This document shows positions 24,760-33,466 of a DNA stretch of 64,000 nt, piece by piece. The notes under the pieces are model-generated. The model was not told where the DNA came from. It was given only the letters and a program-made list of their open reading frames with translations, and ran no database searches. The stretch's first letter is position 1. Every line of letters begins with the position of its first letter. The position numbers were made by a program, and so were the translations under genes. Where the stretch lies: assembly GCA_947452985.1 (NCBI GenBank), contig CANGEU010000001.1, positions 62,001 through 126,000 of the forward strand, given 5' to 3'. The DNA comes from Micrococcales bacterium (GTDB lineage Bacteria > Actinomycetota > Actinomycetes > Actinomycetales > Microbacteriaceae).

Positions 24760-25883
24760 GCTCTAAATCAATTCGGCGAGACTTTGATGCAACTGATTTT
24801 GAAATCGCTAAGGCGCTGATTACCTGGAATGCTCTGATCGAGCCCGGCGATAGGGTCGCTGGCGAACTGATCAGAACACTTGGACCAATTGACGCACTAG
24901 AGGCTTTTATCTCAAGGCGAGACCTAGGCGAAGAGGCAAGGGATGCTTTTGCTAGATGGGCACCTCGGTACTCAGATTCCCTTGCAGACGAGAAAATCGC
25001 TCAAGCGAAAAAGAACGATCTAAAGCTTCTGTTGCCCAGCGATTCCCTTTGGCCCGCGCTCCTCAATGATTTGGGACATCATTCTCCGCTGGTTCTTTGG
25101 TATCGCGGAAATTCAAATCACCTACAAGACCTTGGCCGTTCGGTTGGAATTGTTGGGTCTCGAAATGCAACTCACTATGGTCATAGGGTCACTTCAGACC
25201 TGGCAGCTCTACTTATTCAAGAAGATGCGGCAGTAATCTCTGGGGGAGCGCTTGGTATAGATTCGGTCGCACATCGAACAGCTCTTCAATGTGGCGGACT
25301 AACCGTTGCCTTTATGGCTGGGGCACTTGATTGCCCCTACCCGGCAGGCAACTTGTCCCTGTTCGACCAAATTAGCCATCGAGGTCTGCTTCTCAGCGAA
25401 ATGACTCCTGGTTCCAGACCGACTCGTTGGAGATTTTTGCAGCGCAATCGACTTATTGCGGCACTCTCAGCCGCGACGGTGGTAACCGAAGCTGGCTGGA
25501 GGTCTGGCTCCATAAATACTGTCAACCACGCTTTGGAATTGAACCGCCCAGTCTTTGCGATCCCTGGCCCAATAACCAGCCCGGCCTCGGCTGGTTGTAA
25601 CCGGTTAATCCGGGACTCTCAAGCCGCCATACTGCTAGACATCGCCGACCTACCAATTGAAATGGGTTGGCGCGGAGACTCAGAGGCTGAACTAGCTGGG
25701 CTGGGTACATTTGACCTTAGAACTCTAGACGCCCTTACTCCCGGCTACCAATCGACTGAACAACTTGTGGTTGCAAGTGGGTTGACGCTTTCAGAACTGC
25801 GAATGGCCCTCGGGTCTCTAAAACTTCTTGGGAAGGTCGACTCCGACGGTTCTGGGCTATGGCGATTGAACAATAGAAAATAG
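24756..25883 (+). CDS. dprA: DNA processing protein DprA
   Basis: A 375-aa Rossmann-fold protein that protects incoming single-stranded DNA and loads RecA. VGIVGSRNATHYGH and ISGGALGIDSVAH are the family motifs (about 130-170), and RNRLIAALS follows. The C-terminal winged-helix-like region (about 310-375) is present. The TTG start overlaps comM. In related actinobacteria the next gene is commonly xerC; here a 5.8-kb peptide transporter operon intervenes. Confidence 0.93.
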   Translation: MSSKSIRRDFDATDFEIAKALITWNALIEPGDRVAGELIRTLGPIDALEAFISRRDLGEEARDAFARWAPRYSDSLADEKIAQAKKNDLKLLLPSDSLWPALLNDLGHHSPLVLWYRGNSNHLQDLGRSVGIVGSRNATHYGHRVTSDLAALLIQEDAAVISGGALGIDSVAHRTALQCGGLTVAFMAGALDCPYPAGNLSLFDQISHRGLLLSEMTPGSRPTRWRFLQRNRLIAALSAATVVTEAGWRSGSINTVNHALELNRPVFAIPGPITSPASAGCNRLIRDSQAAILLDIADLPIEMGWRGDSEAELAGLGTFDLRTLDALTPGYQSTEQLVVASGLTLSELRMALGSLKLLGKVDSDGSGLWRLNNRK

Positions 25884-25948
25884 CGAGGAATTTACCAATT
25901 TGTTACTTTCAAGGCGGATTTAGACCCACAGACTAATTTGCTTCCATG

Positions 25949-25954
25949 TAGATT
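25949..25954 (+). promoter_or_regulatory. Candidate -10 element of the peptide transporter operon
   Basis: TAGATT lies 6 nt before the GTG start at 25961. The purine run between them abuts the GTG and is too close to act as an SD, so the operon mRNA may be leaderless. No clear -35 was found. Confidence 0.45.
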
Positions 25955-25960
25955 AGGGGA

Positions 25961-26914
25961 GTGTTTAGCAAAGAAGCCGAACAGAAGGTTACCGGGCACA
26001 GCCCGCGTGAACTGGCGTGGCGTAGATTCAAGAGCAACAAGGTGGCAATCCCATCCTTGGTAGTTGCTCTGCTCGTCATTCTTGCCGTGATTTTGGCACC
26101 ATTAATTTACTCTCTCCTAGGAATTGATCCTGCCGCTCGCGATGAAGGTGCCCTAGACAATCGAGGTGAAGTTCCAGGTGACTGGAATGGAATCAGCGCT
26201 AAACACCCACTTGGTGTTGTTCCAGGTATCGGTTATGACCTTTTGGCTCGAATGCTTTTCGGAGCTCGAGTATCGTTCCTGATTGCTTTGGCATCGACCG
26301 CCATTACCGTTTTCTTAGGTCTTCTAATGGGTATCGTCGGTGGTTACTTCCGCGGACGTGTCGACGGCGTAATCGGTCGCTTTACCGACTTCCTGCTTGC
26401 ATTCCCAACCTTCTTCATGATCATTGCTCTAAGTGCTCCAACCATTGAGCGCATGGAAAAGTCCGGACTAATCCAGGGCAACGAAGCGCGCATTCTTTAC
26501 TTGATTATCATTTTTGCGATCTTTGGCTGGCCTTATTTGAGTCGCATTATCCGTTCGCAGGTTATTTCTATTCGCGAACGTGACTTTGTTCTGTCGGCTC
26601 GCGCTCTTGGCGCATCGAATTTCCGTATTTTGGTCAAGGAAGTTTTGCCAAACGTTTGGACTCCGGTCATCATCTACGTTTCGTTGTCGCTACCTGGCTA
26701 CCTCAGTGCGGAAGCCGTGTTCTCATACCTAGGTATTGGTGTCCAACCTCCAATGCCGACCCTCGGAACGATCATCGCTGACTCAACCAAGTACATGATG
26801 AACAACTCGGTTTACTTCTTCATCCCGTCGTTGGCACTGATTTTGCTGGTGCTTACATTCAACTTGCTCGGAGATGCATTGAGAGATGCGCTTGATCCAA
26901 AGAGTGAGAACTAA
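25961..26914 (+). CDS. Oligopeptide ABC transporter permease, OppC-like
   Basis: A 317-aa inner-membrane permease of the peptide/nickel ABC family. It has an N-terminal membrane segment (about 30-53), an extracytoplasmic insertion, and a transmembrane domain with the EAA-type loop at REDFVLSARALGASNFRILVKE-like residues about 206-228. The order permease-binding protein-permease-ATPase-ATPase is a complete importer. The GTG start has the geometry of a leaderless transcript. The closing sequence LLGDALRDALDP is typical of OppC/DppC. Confidence 0.92.
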   Translation: MFSKEAEQKVTGHSPRELAWRRFKSNKVAIPSLVVALLVILAVILAPLIYSLLGIDPAARDEGALDNRGEVPGDWNGISAKHPLGVVPGIGYDLLARMLFGARVSFLIALASTAITVFLGLLMGIVGGYFRGRVDGVIGRFTDFLLAFPTFFMIIALSAPTIERMEKSGLIQGNEARILYLIIIFAIFGWPYLSRIIRSQVISIRERDFVLSARALGASNFRILVKEVLPNVWTPVIIYVSLSLPGYLSAEAVFSYLGIGVQPPMPTLGTIIADSTKYMMNNSVYFFIPSLALILLVLTFNLLGDALRDALDPKSEN

Positions 26915-26917
26915 GAC

Positions 26918-26935
26918 TTACTCCAACCGGAGTAA
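26918..26935 (+). promoter_or_regulatory. Stem-loop between oppC-like and binding-protein genes
   Basis: TTACTCC (26918-26924) and GGAGTAA (26929-26935) form a 7-bp stem with an AACC loop, followed by A5 rather than T. It is more likely an mRNA processing or 5'-protection element for the binding-protein message than a terminator. Confidence 0.4.
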
Positions 26936-26963
26936 AAAACAAAACATCAACCTAGGAGGGTGA

Positions 26964-28733
26964 ATGTTGAAAGGCAAGAAGAGCCTGAAGGTAGCACTAG
27001 CTACACTTTCGGCGGCAGCGCTTGCAGGAGGACTGCTAACTGGCTGTGCTCCAGCAAACTCTGGAGGTACTATCACGTACCTGACTCAATCAGAAGCTTG
27101 GACCCACGCGGACCCACAGCGTAACTACACCGGTATGCACATTGCATGGTTCGGTTCGTATCTTCAGCGCACGCTGACTGCCTACGACCGCAAGCCAGGT
27201 GCAGAGGGTTCAGCAGTTGTTCCTGACCTAGCAACCGACACCGGTAAAGCTACCAACGGCAACAAGACCTGGCAGTTCACCCTACGCGATGGTTCAACCT
27301 TCGAAGATGGTTCAGCCATCACCTGTGAAGACGTCAAGTACGGTGTTTCGCGCACCTTCGCTACCGATGTAATCACCGATGGTCCTACCTATGCAATCGG
27401 TATGTTGGACATCCCAACCGACCCTGCAACCGGTGCATCAACCTACAAGGGCCCTTACTCAACCGACGCAGCAAACGACACTGCATCGTTCGACAAGGCA
27501 ATCACTTGCTCGGCTGACCACAAGACCATCACGTTCAACCTGAAGCGTGCTGTTGGTGACTTCAACTACACCGTTACCTACCTATCATTTAGCCCAGTTC
27601 CAAAGGCTAAGGACACCGGTGACCAGTACGATCTAGCTCCAGTTTCAACTGGTCCTTACAAGATCAAGTCATACAAGACCAACGACTCGATGGTTCTAGT
27701 ACGCAACGACAAGTGGAACAAGTCATCTGACCCACTACGCGCTGACCGTGCATTCCCAGACAAGGTTGTTGTTAAGTTCGGTCAGGCCGCAGAAGTTATC
27801 GACCAGATTCTTCTATCTGACAAGGACAAGACCGCAGTCTCGCTTGACTCGCTTTTGCCAACCAACCTATCGGCAGTATTCGACGACAAGGGTGAAGTTC
27901 TTGCTAAGTACAAGGGCCGCGCTATCAACGTCTACGACCCATACGTTCGTTACGCAGCAGTTAACGTCAAGAAGGTCAACTGTCTACCAGTTCGCCAGGC
28001 AATCTACTACGGAAAGAACTTCCAGTCGTTGATTACTCTTGCCGGTGGTCAGGCCTTCAACGGTGACCCAGCCGATGGTGTTATCAAGCCTCTTATGGGT
28101 CTTGACTACGCTAAGACTGGTCTAGGCACCAACGACAAGGACTGGAAGCCAGAAGGTAACGTAGAGAAGGCTAAGGCTCTTATGGCTCAGGCTGCTACCG
28201 AATGTCCAGAGCTTTACGCTCGTGCAACCGACCCTAAGCGTGGCCTTGTCTACGACATCGCAGACACTGAGACCAACAAGAAGGCTTCGGCAATCTGGAT
28301 TGAGTCGATGACTGCAATCGGTATCACCATGAAGTTCAACTTCATCGAAGCAGGAAAGTACTACTCGGTTGTTCTAGACGCAACCAAGCAGGGCGACCTT
28401 TCTGCTGGTGGCTGGGCTCCGGACTGGGCTAACGCCTCAACCGTTATTCCTGAACTGTTCACCGCAGAGGGTGGATTCCCAATGTCACAGAACTGGGATG
28501 ACGCTGCTTACGCTGAATTCAAGAAGCGTTCAGACGCCAACCTAACTCAGCCTGACCGTGTCAAGCAGGGTAAGGAATGGGCTGCTCTAAACAAGTACGC
28601 TATGGACCAGATGTGGGTAATTCCAGGCACCTTCTCGAAGACTCAGGAAATCTGGGGCTCGAAGATCGGTGGCGCATTCTTCTGGGAGCCACAGGGCGCA
28701 TTGTCGTTCGGTGACCTCTTCATCCAGAAGTAG
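26964..28733 (+). CDS. Peptide-binding lipoprotein, solute-binding protein family 5
   Basis: A 589-aa extracellular substrate-binding lipoprotein. The basic start MLKGKKSLK, hydrophobic core and lipobox LTGC (lipidated Cys28) direct it to the outer face of the membrane. The mature part has the OppA/DppA architecture, with the early domain WQFTLRDGSTFEDGSAITCEDVKYG typical of family 5. The SD AGGAGG is strong. Codon use is narrow (GGT, AAG, ACC), as in highly expressed genes. It is bracketed by stem-loops at 26918 and 28749, as expected for the most abundant subunit. Ligand specificity is not readable. Confidence 0.93.
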   Translation: MLKGKKSLKVALATLSAAALAGGLLTGCAPANSGGTITYLTQSEAWTHADPQRNYTGMHIAWFGSYLQRTLTAYDRKPGAEGSAVVPDLATDTGKATNGNKTWQFTLRDGSTFEDGSAITCEDVKYGVSRTFATDVITDGPTYAIGMLDIPTDPATGASTYKGPYSTDAANDTASFDKAITCSADHKTITFNLKRAVGDFNYTVTYLSFSPVPKAKDTGDQYDLAPVSTGPYKIKSYKTNDSMVLVRNDKWNKSSDPLRADRAFPDKVVVKFGQAAEVIDQILLSDKDKTAVSLDSLLPTNLSAVFDDKGEVLAKYKGRAINVYDPYVRYAAVNVKKVNCLPVRQAIYYGKNFQSLITLAGGQAFNGDPADGVIKPLMGLDYAKTGLGTNDKDWKPEGNVEKAKALMAQAATECPELYARATDPKRGLVYDIADTETNKKASAIWIESMTAIGITMKFNFIEAGKYYSVVLDATKQGDLSAGGWAPDWANASTVIPELFTAEGGFPMSQNWDDAAYAEFKKRSDANLTQPDRVKQGKEWAALNKYAMDQMWVIPGTFSKTQEIWGSKIGGAFFWEPQGALSFGDLFIQK

Positions 28734-28748
28734 CATCTAACTGTTTGT

Positions 28749-28782
28749 TTCGTGGTGTTGGGGTTCGCCCCAACACCACGAA
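28749..28782 (+). terminator. Strong 15-bp stem-loop after the binding-protein gene
   Basis: A perfect 13-bp stem (28751-28763 with 28768-28780), extended by two T-A pairs, closes on a TTCG loop. No T-tract follows (ACATTCAG), so it is a partial terminator or an mRNA 3'-stabiliser that lets the binding protein outnumber the permease and ATPases. Confidence 0.65.
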
Positions 28783-28819
28783 CATTCAGTAATTACAAAC
28801 TCGCAAGATTCGAAAGGAA

Positions 28820-29827
28820 ATGATGAACGGTCTATTGGCCTACATCTCACGCAGGCTTGGCTTAACGCTGCTTATCCTCCTTGCGGTTAGCTTTACCGTG
28901 TACCTAATTTTTGCTTTGCTGCCATACGACCCAGCATCGCTAACCTGTGGCAAGAGCTGTAACGACCCAGGCATCATCGAGGCTAACCGTCACCGTTTGG
29001 GTTACGACAAGCCTTTCTTTGAGCAGTACTGGATCTTTATCGTCGGTCTCTTCGCCGGTCGTGACTTCGGAGAAGGCGCAGCCGCTTTGCACTGTGCAGC
29101 CCCTTCGTTCGGCTATTCTTTCCAGCAGCACGCTTGTGTTACTGACCTAATTTTCGACGCACTTCCAGTAACCCTTTCACTGGCAATCGGTTCTCTAATT
29201 CTTTGGCTGATTGTTGGAGTTGGACTTGGCATAGTTGCCGCCCGATTCCGTGGGAAAATTTGGGACACACTTTCTACCGCGTTCGTCCTAGTTGGTACCT
29301 CGCTTCCAACCTTCCTTACCGGACTAATGCTGATTGTTTTCCTTGTAATCAAGCTCGACTGGTCTCCGTTCCCGGCCGGTGGTTACACCGCCCCAGACGA
29401 AGACATTGTCGGTTGGTTCCTGAGTATGGTTTTGCCTTGGGTTACCTTGGCATTCGCCTACGCAGCTATTTACACCCGATTTGTTCGCAGTCAGATTATT
29501 GAAATTTCGACCGAAGACTACATTCGCACCGCACGTGCGAAGGGGCTGAGCGACGGCATCATCTTGGGTAAGCACACCATGCGCGCAGCCCTTGCCCCGA
29601 TCGTCACTATGGCTGGTCTCGACTTTGCCGGCTTGCTCGGTGGCGCAATTCTTACCGAAGCGGTTTTCAACCTGCCTGGTATGGGTCGCCTTTCGCTAAA
29701 TGCGGTTGTCGACATTGACCTCCCGGTAATCGTTGGAACCACCATTTTTGCTGCTGCAATCGTGGTCATCATGAATGCGATTCTTGACATCGTCTACGCA
29801 TTCATCGACCCGAGAGTGAGGGTCTAA
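28820..29827 (+). CDS. Oligopeptide ABC transporter permease, OppB-like
   Basis: A 335-aa permease with a signal-anchor-like first helix (about 12-33), an extracytoplasmic loop with a Cys cluster (CGKSC) and the TM domain. The EAA-type loop is at STEDYIRTARAKGLS (about 230-244), and GLDFAGLLGGAILTE is typical of OppB/DppB. The start ATG has GAAAGGA upstream. Its stop overlaps the oppD ATG by one base. It pairs with the OppC-like permease encoded at 25961. Confidence 0.93.
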   Translation: MMNGLLAYISRRLGLTLLILLAVSFTVYLIFALLPYDPASLTCGKSCNDPGIIEANRHRLGYDKPFFEQYWIFIVGLFAGRDFGEGAAALHCAAPSFGYSFQQHACVTDLIFDALPVTLSLAIGSLILWLIVGVGLGIVAARFRGKIWDTLSTAFVLVGTSLPTFLTGLMLIVFLVIKLDWSPFPAGGYTAPDEDIVGWFLSMVLPWVTLAFAYAAIYTRFVRSQIIEISTEDYIRTARAKGLSDGIILGKHTMRAALAPIVTMAGLDFAGLLGGAILTEAVFNLPGMGRLSLNAVVDIDLPVIVGTTIFAAAIVVIMNAILDIVYAFIDPRVRV

Positions 29828-30828
29828 TGTCTCTACTTCAGGTTCGTGACCTAAAGGTTTCTTTCAAGACTCCAGATGGCGTTGTAAACGCTGTTGCCGG
29901 TGTCTCGTTCGACCTGAAAGCCGGTGAAACCCTAGCTATCGTGGGTGAATCGGGTTCAGGTAAGTCGGTGAGCAACCTTGCCTACATGGGTTTGCTTCCT
30001 ACCGCTAAAACCACCATTACTGGTTCGGTAATTCTGAAAACCGATGCCGGTGAAGTTGACCTTATCGGTTTGCCAAATGAGGAAATGCGCAAAATTCGCG
30101 GCAAAGACATTGCCATGATTTTCCAGGACCCAATGTCGGCACTTCACCCTTACTACACCATTGGTGACCAGCTAATTGAAGCTCACCAGGTGCACAATGA
30201 AGTGGATAAGTCGGTCAGTCGCGATCGAGCGATTGAGCTCCTCTCGCTGGTTGGTGTGGCAGATCCAGCCGAACGCCTAAAGGCATACCCTCACCAGTTC
30301 TCCGGTGGTATGCGCCAGCGCGTAATGATTGCCATGGCTCTGATGAACAACCCTAAGGTTCTGATTGCCGACGAACCAACCACAGCACTTGACGTGACCG
30401 TGCAAGCACAAATTCTGAAGCTGCTCAGCGACCTTCAGAAGAAGTTCGCTATGGCGGTAATTCTGATTACCCACGACCTAGGTGTGGTTGCAGGTTCTGC
30501 AGATCGAGTAAACGTTATGTACGGTGGCCGCTTGGTTGAAAGCGCCGAAGTGAACGCCCTTTACAAGAAGCCGATGATGCCTTACACCGTTGGACTGCTT
30601 GACTCAATTCCTCGCATGGATCAGGGGCACGGAAAGCGCCTTCGCGCCATTCCAGGCCAGCCACCTTCATTAATTACTCTTGGTCAGGGTTGCGCTTTTG
30701 CGGCTCGCTGTGACCGTAAGGCCGAGTTGCCGGACGGCACCTGCGACACCAACCCAGAACTAAAGGCAGTTGAATCAGGCCACCTAGTGCGTTGCCACCT
30801 TTACGACCGAAAGGCAGCTAGCAAGTGA
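29827..30828 (+). CDS. Oligopeptide ABC transporter ATPase, OppD-like
   Basis: A 333-aa cytoplasmic ATPase of a peptide importer. Walker A GESGSGKS (about 41-48), signature FSGGMRQRV (about 157-165), Walker [12 protein letters not shown] and the switch histidine in ITHDLGVV are all present. The C-terminal peptide-transporter domain ends with the cysteine-bearing [11 protein letters not shown] segment seen in OppD/DppD. It overlaps both neighbours by 1-4 bp, so stoichiometric, coupled translation is likely. Confidence 0.94.
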   Translation: MSLLQVRDLKVSFKTPDGVVNAVAGVSFDLKAGETLAIVGESGSGKSVSNLAYMGLLPTAKTTITGSVILKTDAGEVDLIGLPNEEMRKIRGKDIAMIFQDPMSALHPYYTIGDQLIEAHQVHNEVDKSVSRDRAIELLSLVGVADPAERLKAYPHQFSGGMRQRVMIAMALMNNPKVLIADEPTTALDVTVQAQILKLLSDLQKKFAMAVILITHDLGVVAGSADRVNVMYGGRLVESAEVNALYKKPMMPYTVGLLDSIPRMDQGHGKRLRAIPGQPPSLITLGQGCAFAARCDRKAELPDGTCDTNPELKAVESGHLVRCHLYDRKAASK

Positions 30829-31799
30829 ACGAGCCGCTACTCCAAGTAACCGATCTTCAGAAGTTTTTCCCAGTAGCAGGCGCTGGAATTTTCTCGCGAG
30901 AGCGTGGAACCAACAAGGCCGTAAACGGCTTGAGCTTCACCTTGCATAAGGGTGAAACACTTGGTCTGGTGGGTGAGTCTGGTTGTGGTAAGTCAACTGC
31001 CGGCAGAACTGTCCTAAAGCTTTACGACCCAACCGCTGGTTCGATTAAGTTCGAAGGCGAAGAGATTTCAGGCTATTCAAACGCTCAGATGAAGCCGCTT
31101 CGCACCAAGATGCAGATGATCTTCCAAGACCCTCAGTCTTCGCTCAATCCACGCCAGTCGGTCGGTGCAATCATCGGAGCTTCTTATGAAGTACACAAGA
31201 TCAACCCAGAAGGTGGCGTAAAGCGAGCTGTTCAGGGACTTCTGGAGCGCGTTGGTTTGAACGCTGAGCACTACGACCGTTACCCACACGAATTCTCAGG
31301 CGGTCAGCGTCAGCGCATTGGTATTGCGCGTGCAATCGCACTAAACCCTAAGTTCATCGTTTGTGACGAGCCTGTTTCTGCGCTAGACGTCTCAATTCAG
31401 GCCCAGGTTGTGAATCTACTTACCGACATTCGCGACGAATTCGGTATGGCTTACCTTTTCATTGCCCACGACCTTTCGGTGGTTCAGCACATTTCCGATC
31501 GCGTCGGCGTGATGTACTTAGGCAAGATGATGGAGATTGCTCCAACCGAGTCGATTTACTCGACGCCTCACCACCCTTACACCAAGGCGCTGTTGTCGGC
31601 GGTTCCAATTCCAGACCCACAGCTTGAGCGCAAGCGTGAGCAGATTGTCTTGACTGGCGAGCTTCCTAGCCCTATGAAGCCACCAACCGGTTGTGTATTC
31701 AGCACTCGCTGCTGGAAGGCTCAAGCCAAGTGCTTCGAAGTTGAGCCTCTCCTTCAAAAGGTCGGTCAGGCCGAGGTTGCCTGCCATTTCCCTGAATAA
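30825..31799 (+). CDS. Oligopeptide ABC transporter ATPase, OppF-like
   Basis: A 324-aa partner of the OppD-like ATPase. GESGCGKST (Walker A), FSGGQRQRIGIARA (signature), CDEPVSALD (Walker B) and IAHDLSVV (H-loop) are intact, and the C-terminal domain has the CVFSTRCWKAQAKC cysteines of the OppF group. The GTG start overlaps oppD by 4 bp. It is the last gene of the operon, 16 bp before xerC, with no terminator between them, so the transporter and recombinase genes may be cotranscribed. Confidence 0.94.
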   Translation: MNEPLLQVTDLQKFFPVAGAGIFSRERGTNKAVNGLSFTLHKGETLGLVGESGCGKSTAGRTVLKLYDPTAGSIKFEGEEISGYSNAQMKPLRTKMQMIFQDPQSSLNPRQSVGAIIGASYEVHKINPEGGVKRAVQGLLERVGLNAEHYDRYPHEFSGGQRQRIGIARAIALNPKFIVCDEPVSALDVSIQAQVVNLLTDIRDEFGMAYLFIAHDLSVVQHISDRVGVMYLGKMMEIAPTESIYSTPHHPYTKALLSAVPIPDPQLERKREQIVLTGELPSPMKPPTGCVFSTRCWKAQAKCFEVEPLLQKVGQAEVACHFPE

Positions 31800-31815
31800 G
31801 TCTTAGCCTTTTTAG

Positions 31816-32724
31816 GTGCTAGCAAGTTTCGAATCCGCCCTTGGTAGATTCCGCACCAATCTTGAGGCGGGTCGAGGATACTCCGCTCACACCGTCAAAG
31901 GTTATGTCACCGACCTCGTCGACCTGGTCGACTTCTTAGAGGTTCAAGGCATACCATCGCCTACGGAAATCGATCTAGAGGCTCTGCGTGCTTGGCTTTA
32001 TACGTTGAGTGAACGCGGCATGGCCAAGTCGTCCATGGCCCGCAAGACCGCCTCAGTGCGTTCATTTACCGCGTGGCTGTTTGAGCAGGGTGAGTTAGCG
32101 AGTGACCCAGGCCTTCGCCTTAGAACCCCAAAGGCGAACCAATCGCTCCCTAAGGTTGCAACTCGCGAAGCCATGGCTGAAATCTTTCAGGTGTTGGAAG
32201 TTGCCGCGTCTGAGGGGCAGCCAACCGCGATTCGCGATCTGCTGGTGGTTGAGTTACTTTACGCAACCGGTGCCCGTGTGAGTGAACTAGCTGGCCTCAA
32301 CCTTTCCGACATCGACGAAAATCGTCGCCTGATTCGGGTAGTTGGTAAGGGTAATAAACAGCGCATGATTCCCTACGGCGTGCCCGCTGAATCGGCTCTC
32401 AAGGATTGGCTGGATCGAGGTCGACCTACTTTGGTATCACCCAAGACGTCGTTTGAGTTGCTAATCAATTCACAGGGTAAGCGCTTGGGTACTAGACAGA
32501 TCTACGAAGTAGTGGCTAAAGCTCTAGCTGGAACGGCAATCGGTGCTGCTGGGCCGCATGCTCTTAGGCATACGGCAGCAACACATTTGCTTGATGGGGG
32601 AGCCGACCTGCGAGCGGTTCAGGAGCTGCTGGGTCATGCCAGCCTAGGCACTACCCAGATTTACACCCATGTCAGCATTGAACGCTTGAAAGAGGGTTAC
32701 ACCTCAGCCCATCCCAGGGCTTGA
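31816..32724 (+). CDS. xerC: Tyrosine recombinase XerC
   Basis: A 302-aa tyrosine recombinase of the XerC/XerD type that resolves chromosome dimers at dif. The SAM-like N-terminal domain (1-95) is followed by the catalytic domain with Arg in GARVSELAGL, Lys in VVGKGNKQRMIP, HALRH, and the nucleophile Tyr in TTQIYTHVS. Chromosomal location before rpsB is typical for xerC in Microbacteriaceae, so this is housekeeping rather than a phage integrase. The GTG start is near AGG. The 3' end overlaps the convergent M23 gene by 53 bp. Confidence 0.9.
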   Translation: MLASFESALGRFRTNLEAGRGYSAHTVKGYVTDLVDLVDFLEVQGIPSPTEIDLEALRAWLYTLSERGMAKSSMARKTASVRSFTAWLFEQGELASDPGLRLRTPKANQSLPKVATREAMAEIFQVLEVAASEGQPTAIRDLLVVELLYATGARVSELAGLNLSDIDENRRLIRVVGKGNKQRMIPYGVPAESALKDWLDRGRPTLVSPKTSFELLINSQGKRLGTRQIYEVVAKALAGTAIGAAGPHALRHTAATHLLDGGADLRAVQELLGHASLGTTQIYTHVSIERLKEGYTSAHPRA

Positions 32725-33220
32725 GACGACTTGGTGATAGCCCGCCAATCTTTACAAGTGGCGACAGGTATCCGTTTGGAGACCTAAGCGAGAAGTGAAC
32801 GCATAACTTGAGACCGCAGTGAGACGGATAGTTGGGGCCGCCACAGACCTGACCAACGATGCTACCTGCTGTGACCTTAGAGTTGAGCGGTAAATCCCCG
32901 CAAACCGGCTCAAAGGAGCTTATTAGCCCGTTTTCGTGGCGAATGCTCACAATCGAACGGTTAACCACCACTCCGCTAAAGGAAATGAACCCAGAATGGC
33001 TTGCGAACACGGATTGACCATCGGTGGCTAAATAATCGACGCCTCGGTGACCTGCCGACCAATCGGCGTTTGGTTGGCGAAATTCATTCACCAAAACAGG
33101 TTGGTCCAGAGGCACTCGCCAGGTTTCAGTAGCGCTCGCGGGACCAGGTTTCGCCGAAAATGCGAGCATAAGTGCGGATGCAATGAGTAGCAAGGTCAGG
33201 GTTCGGTAGTTTGGCTTCAT
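32672..33220 (-). CDS. Secreted M23-family peptidase
   Basis: A 182-aa exported protein with a signal peptide (MKPNYRTLTLLL..., cleavage probably near PASA at about residue 30) and a short M23 lysostaphin-like domain. HRGVDY supplies the first zinc ligands. The second motif is CVHFSLR, the form found in many actinobacterial M23 proteins, where the first histidine of HxH is replaced. It may therefore be a weak enzyme or a regulator of cell-wall hydrolysis. The coding end overlaps xerC by 53 bp tail to tail. Confidence 0.87.
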   Translation of the reverse strand: MKPNYRTLTLLLIASALMLAFSAKPGPASATETWRVPLDQPVLVNEFRQPNADWSAGHRGVDYLATDGQSVFASHSGFISFSGVVVNRSIVSIRHENGLISSFEPVCGDLPLNSKVTAGSIVGQVCGGPNYPSHCGLKLCVHFSLRSPNGYLSPLVKIGGLSPSRLKPWDGLRCNPLSSVQC

Positions 33221-33324
33221 GCCCTAATCATGAAATGCCCCTCGGGCAATCGTCCAAGTTCAGCTATTTCTGTGGAAAAGTCGGCGATGGGGCTGTTAGG
33301 CTAATACCAGCAACGTTTTATGCG

Positions 33325-33353
33325 TTGACTTCGCGTGTCGAACCCCATCGAAT
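33325..33353 (+). promoter_or_regulatory. Candidate rpsB promoter
   Basis: TTGACT (33325-33330), a 17-nt spacer and TCGAAT (33348-33353) form a plausible promoter in the 246-bp gap before rpsB. It would give a leader of about 105 nt. The -10 is imperfect, so an alternative nearby start is possible. Confidence 0.45.
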
Positions 33354-33432
33354 AACCACTCGGTCCAGCTTGCTGGCTGTTTTAGATGCGACACCAGGTG
33401 TGACCAGCAACCGCTGGGAGCAATTAACTGAG

Positions 33433-33450
33433 TGGCACATTCGTGTGCCA
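33433..33450 (+). promoter_or_regulatory. Stem-loop before the rpsB ribosome binding site
   Basis: TGGCACA and TGTGCCA form a perfect 7-bp stem with a TTCG loop, ending 3 nt before the AAGGAG of rpsB. Its position suits translational feedback by S2 or ribosome-access control. This is inferred from position only. Confidence 0.45.
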
Positions 33451-33466
33451 ATAAGGAGAAACTGCC

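Noticed and set aside
31816..32724. Tyrosine recombinase as a phage or island integrase
   Set aside because: Position before rpsB, normal XerC length and motifs, and no phage genes, att repeats or tRNA nearby favour the housekeeping recombinase.
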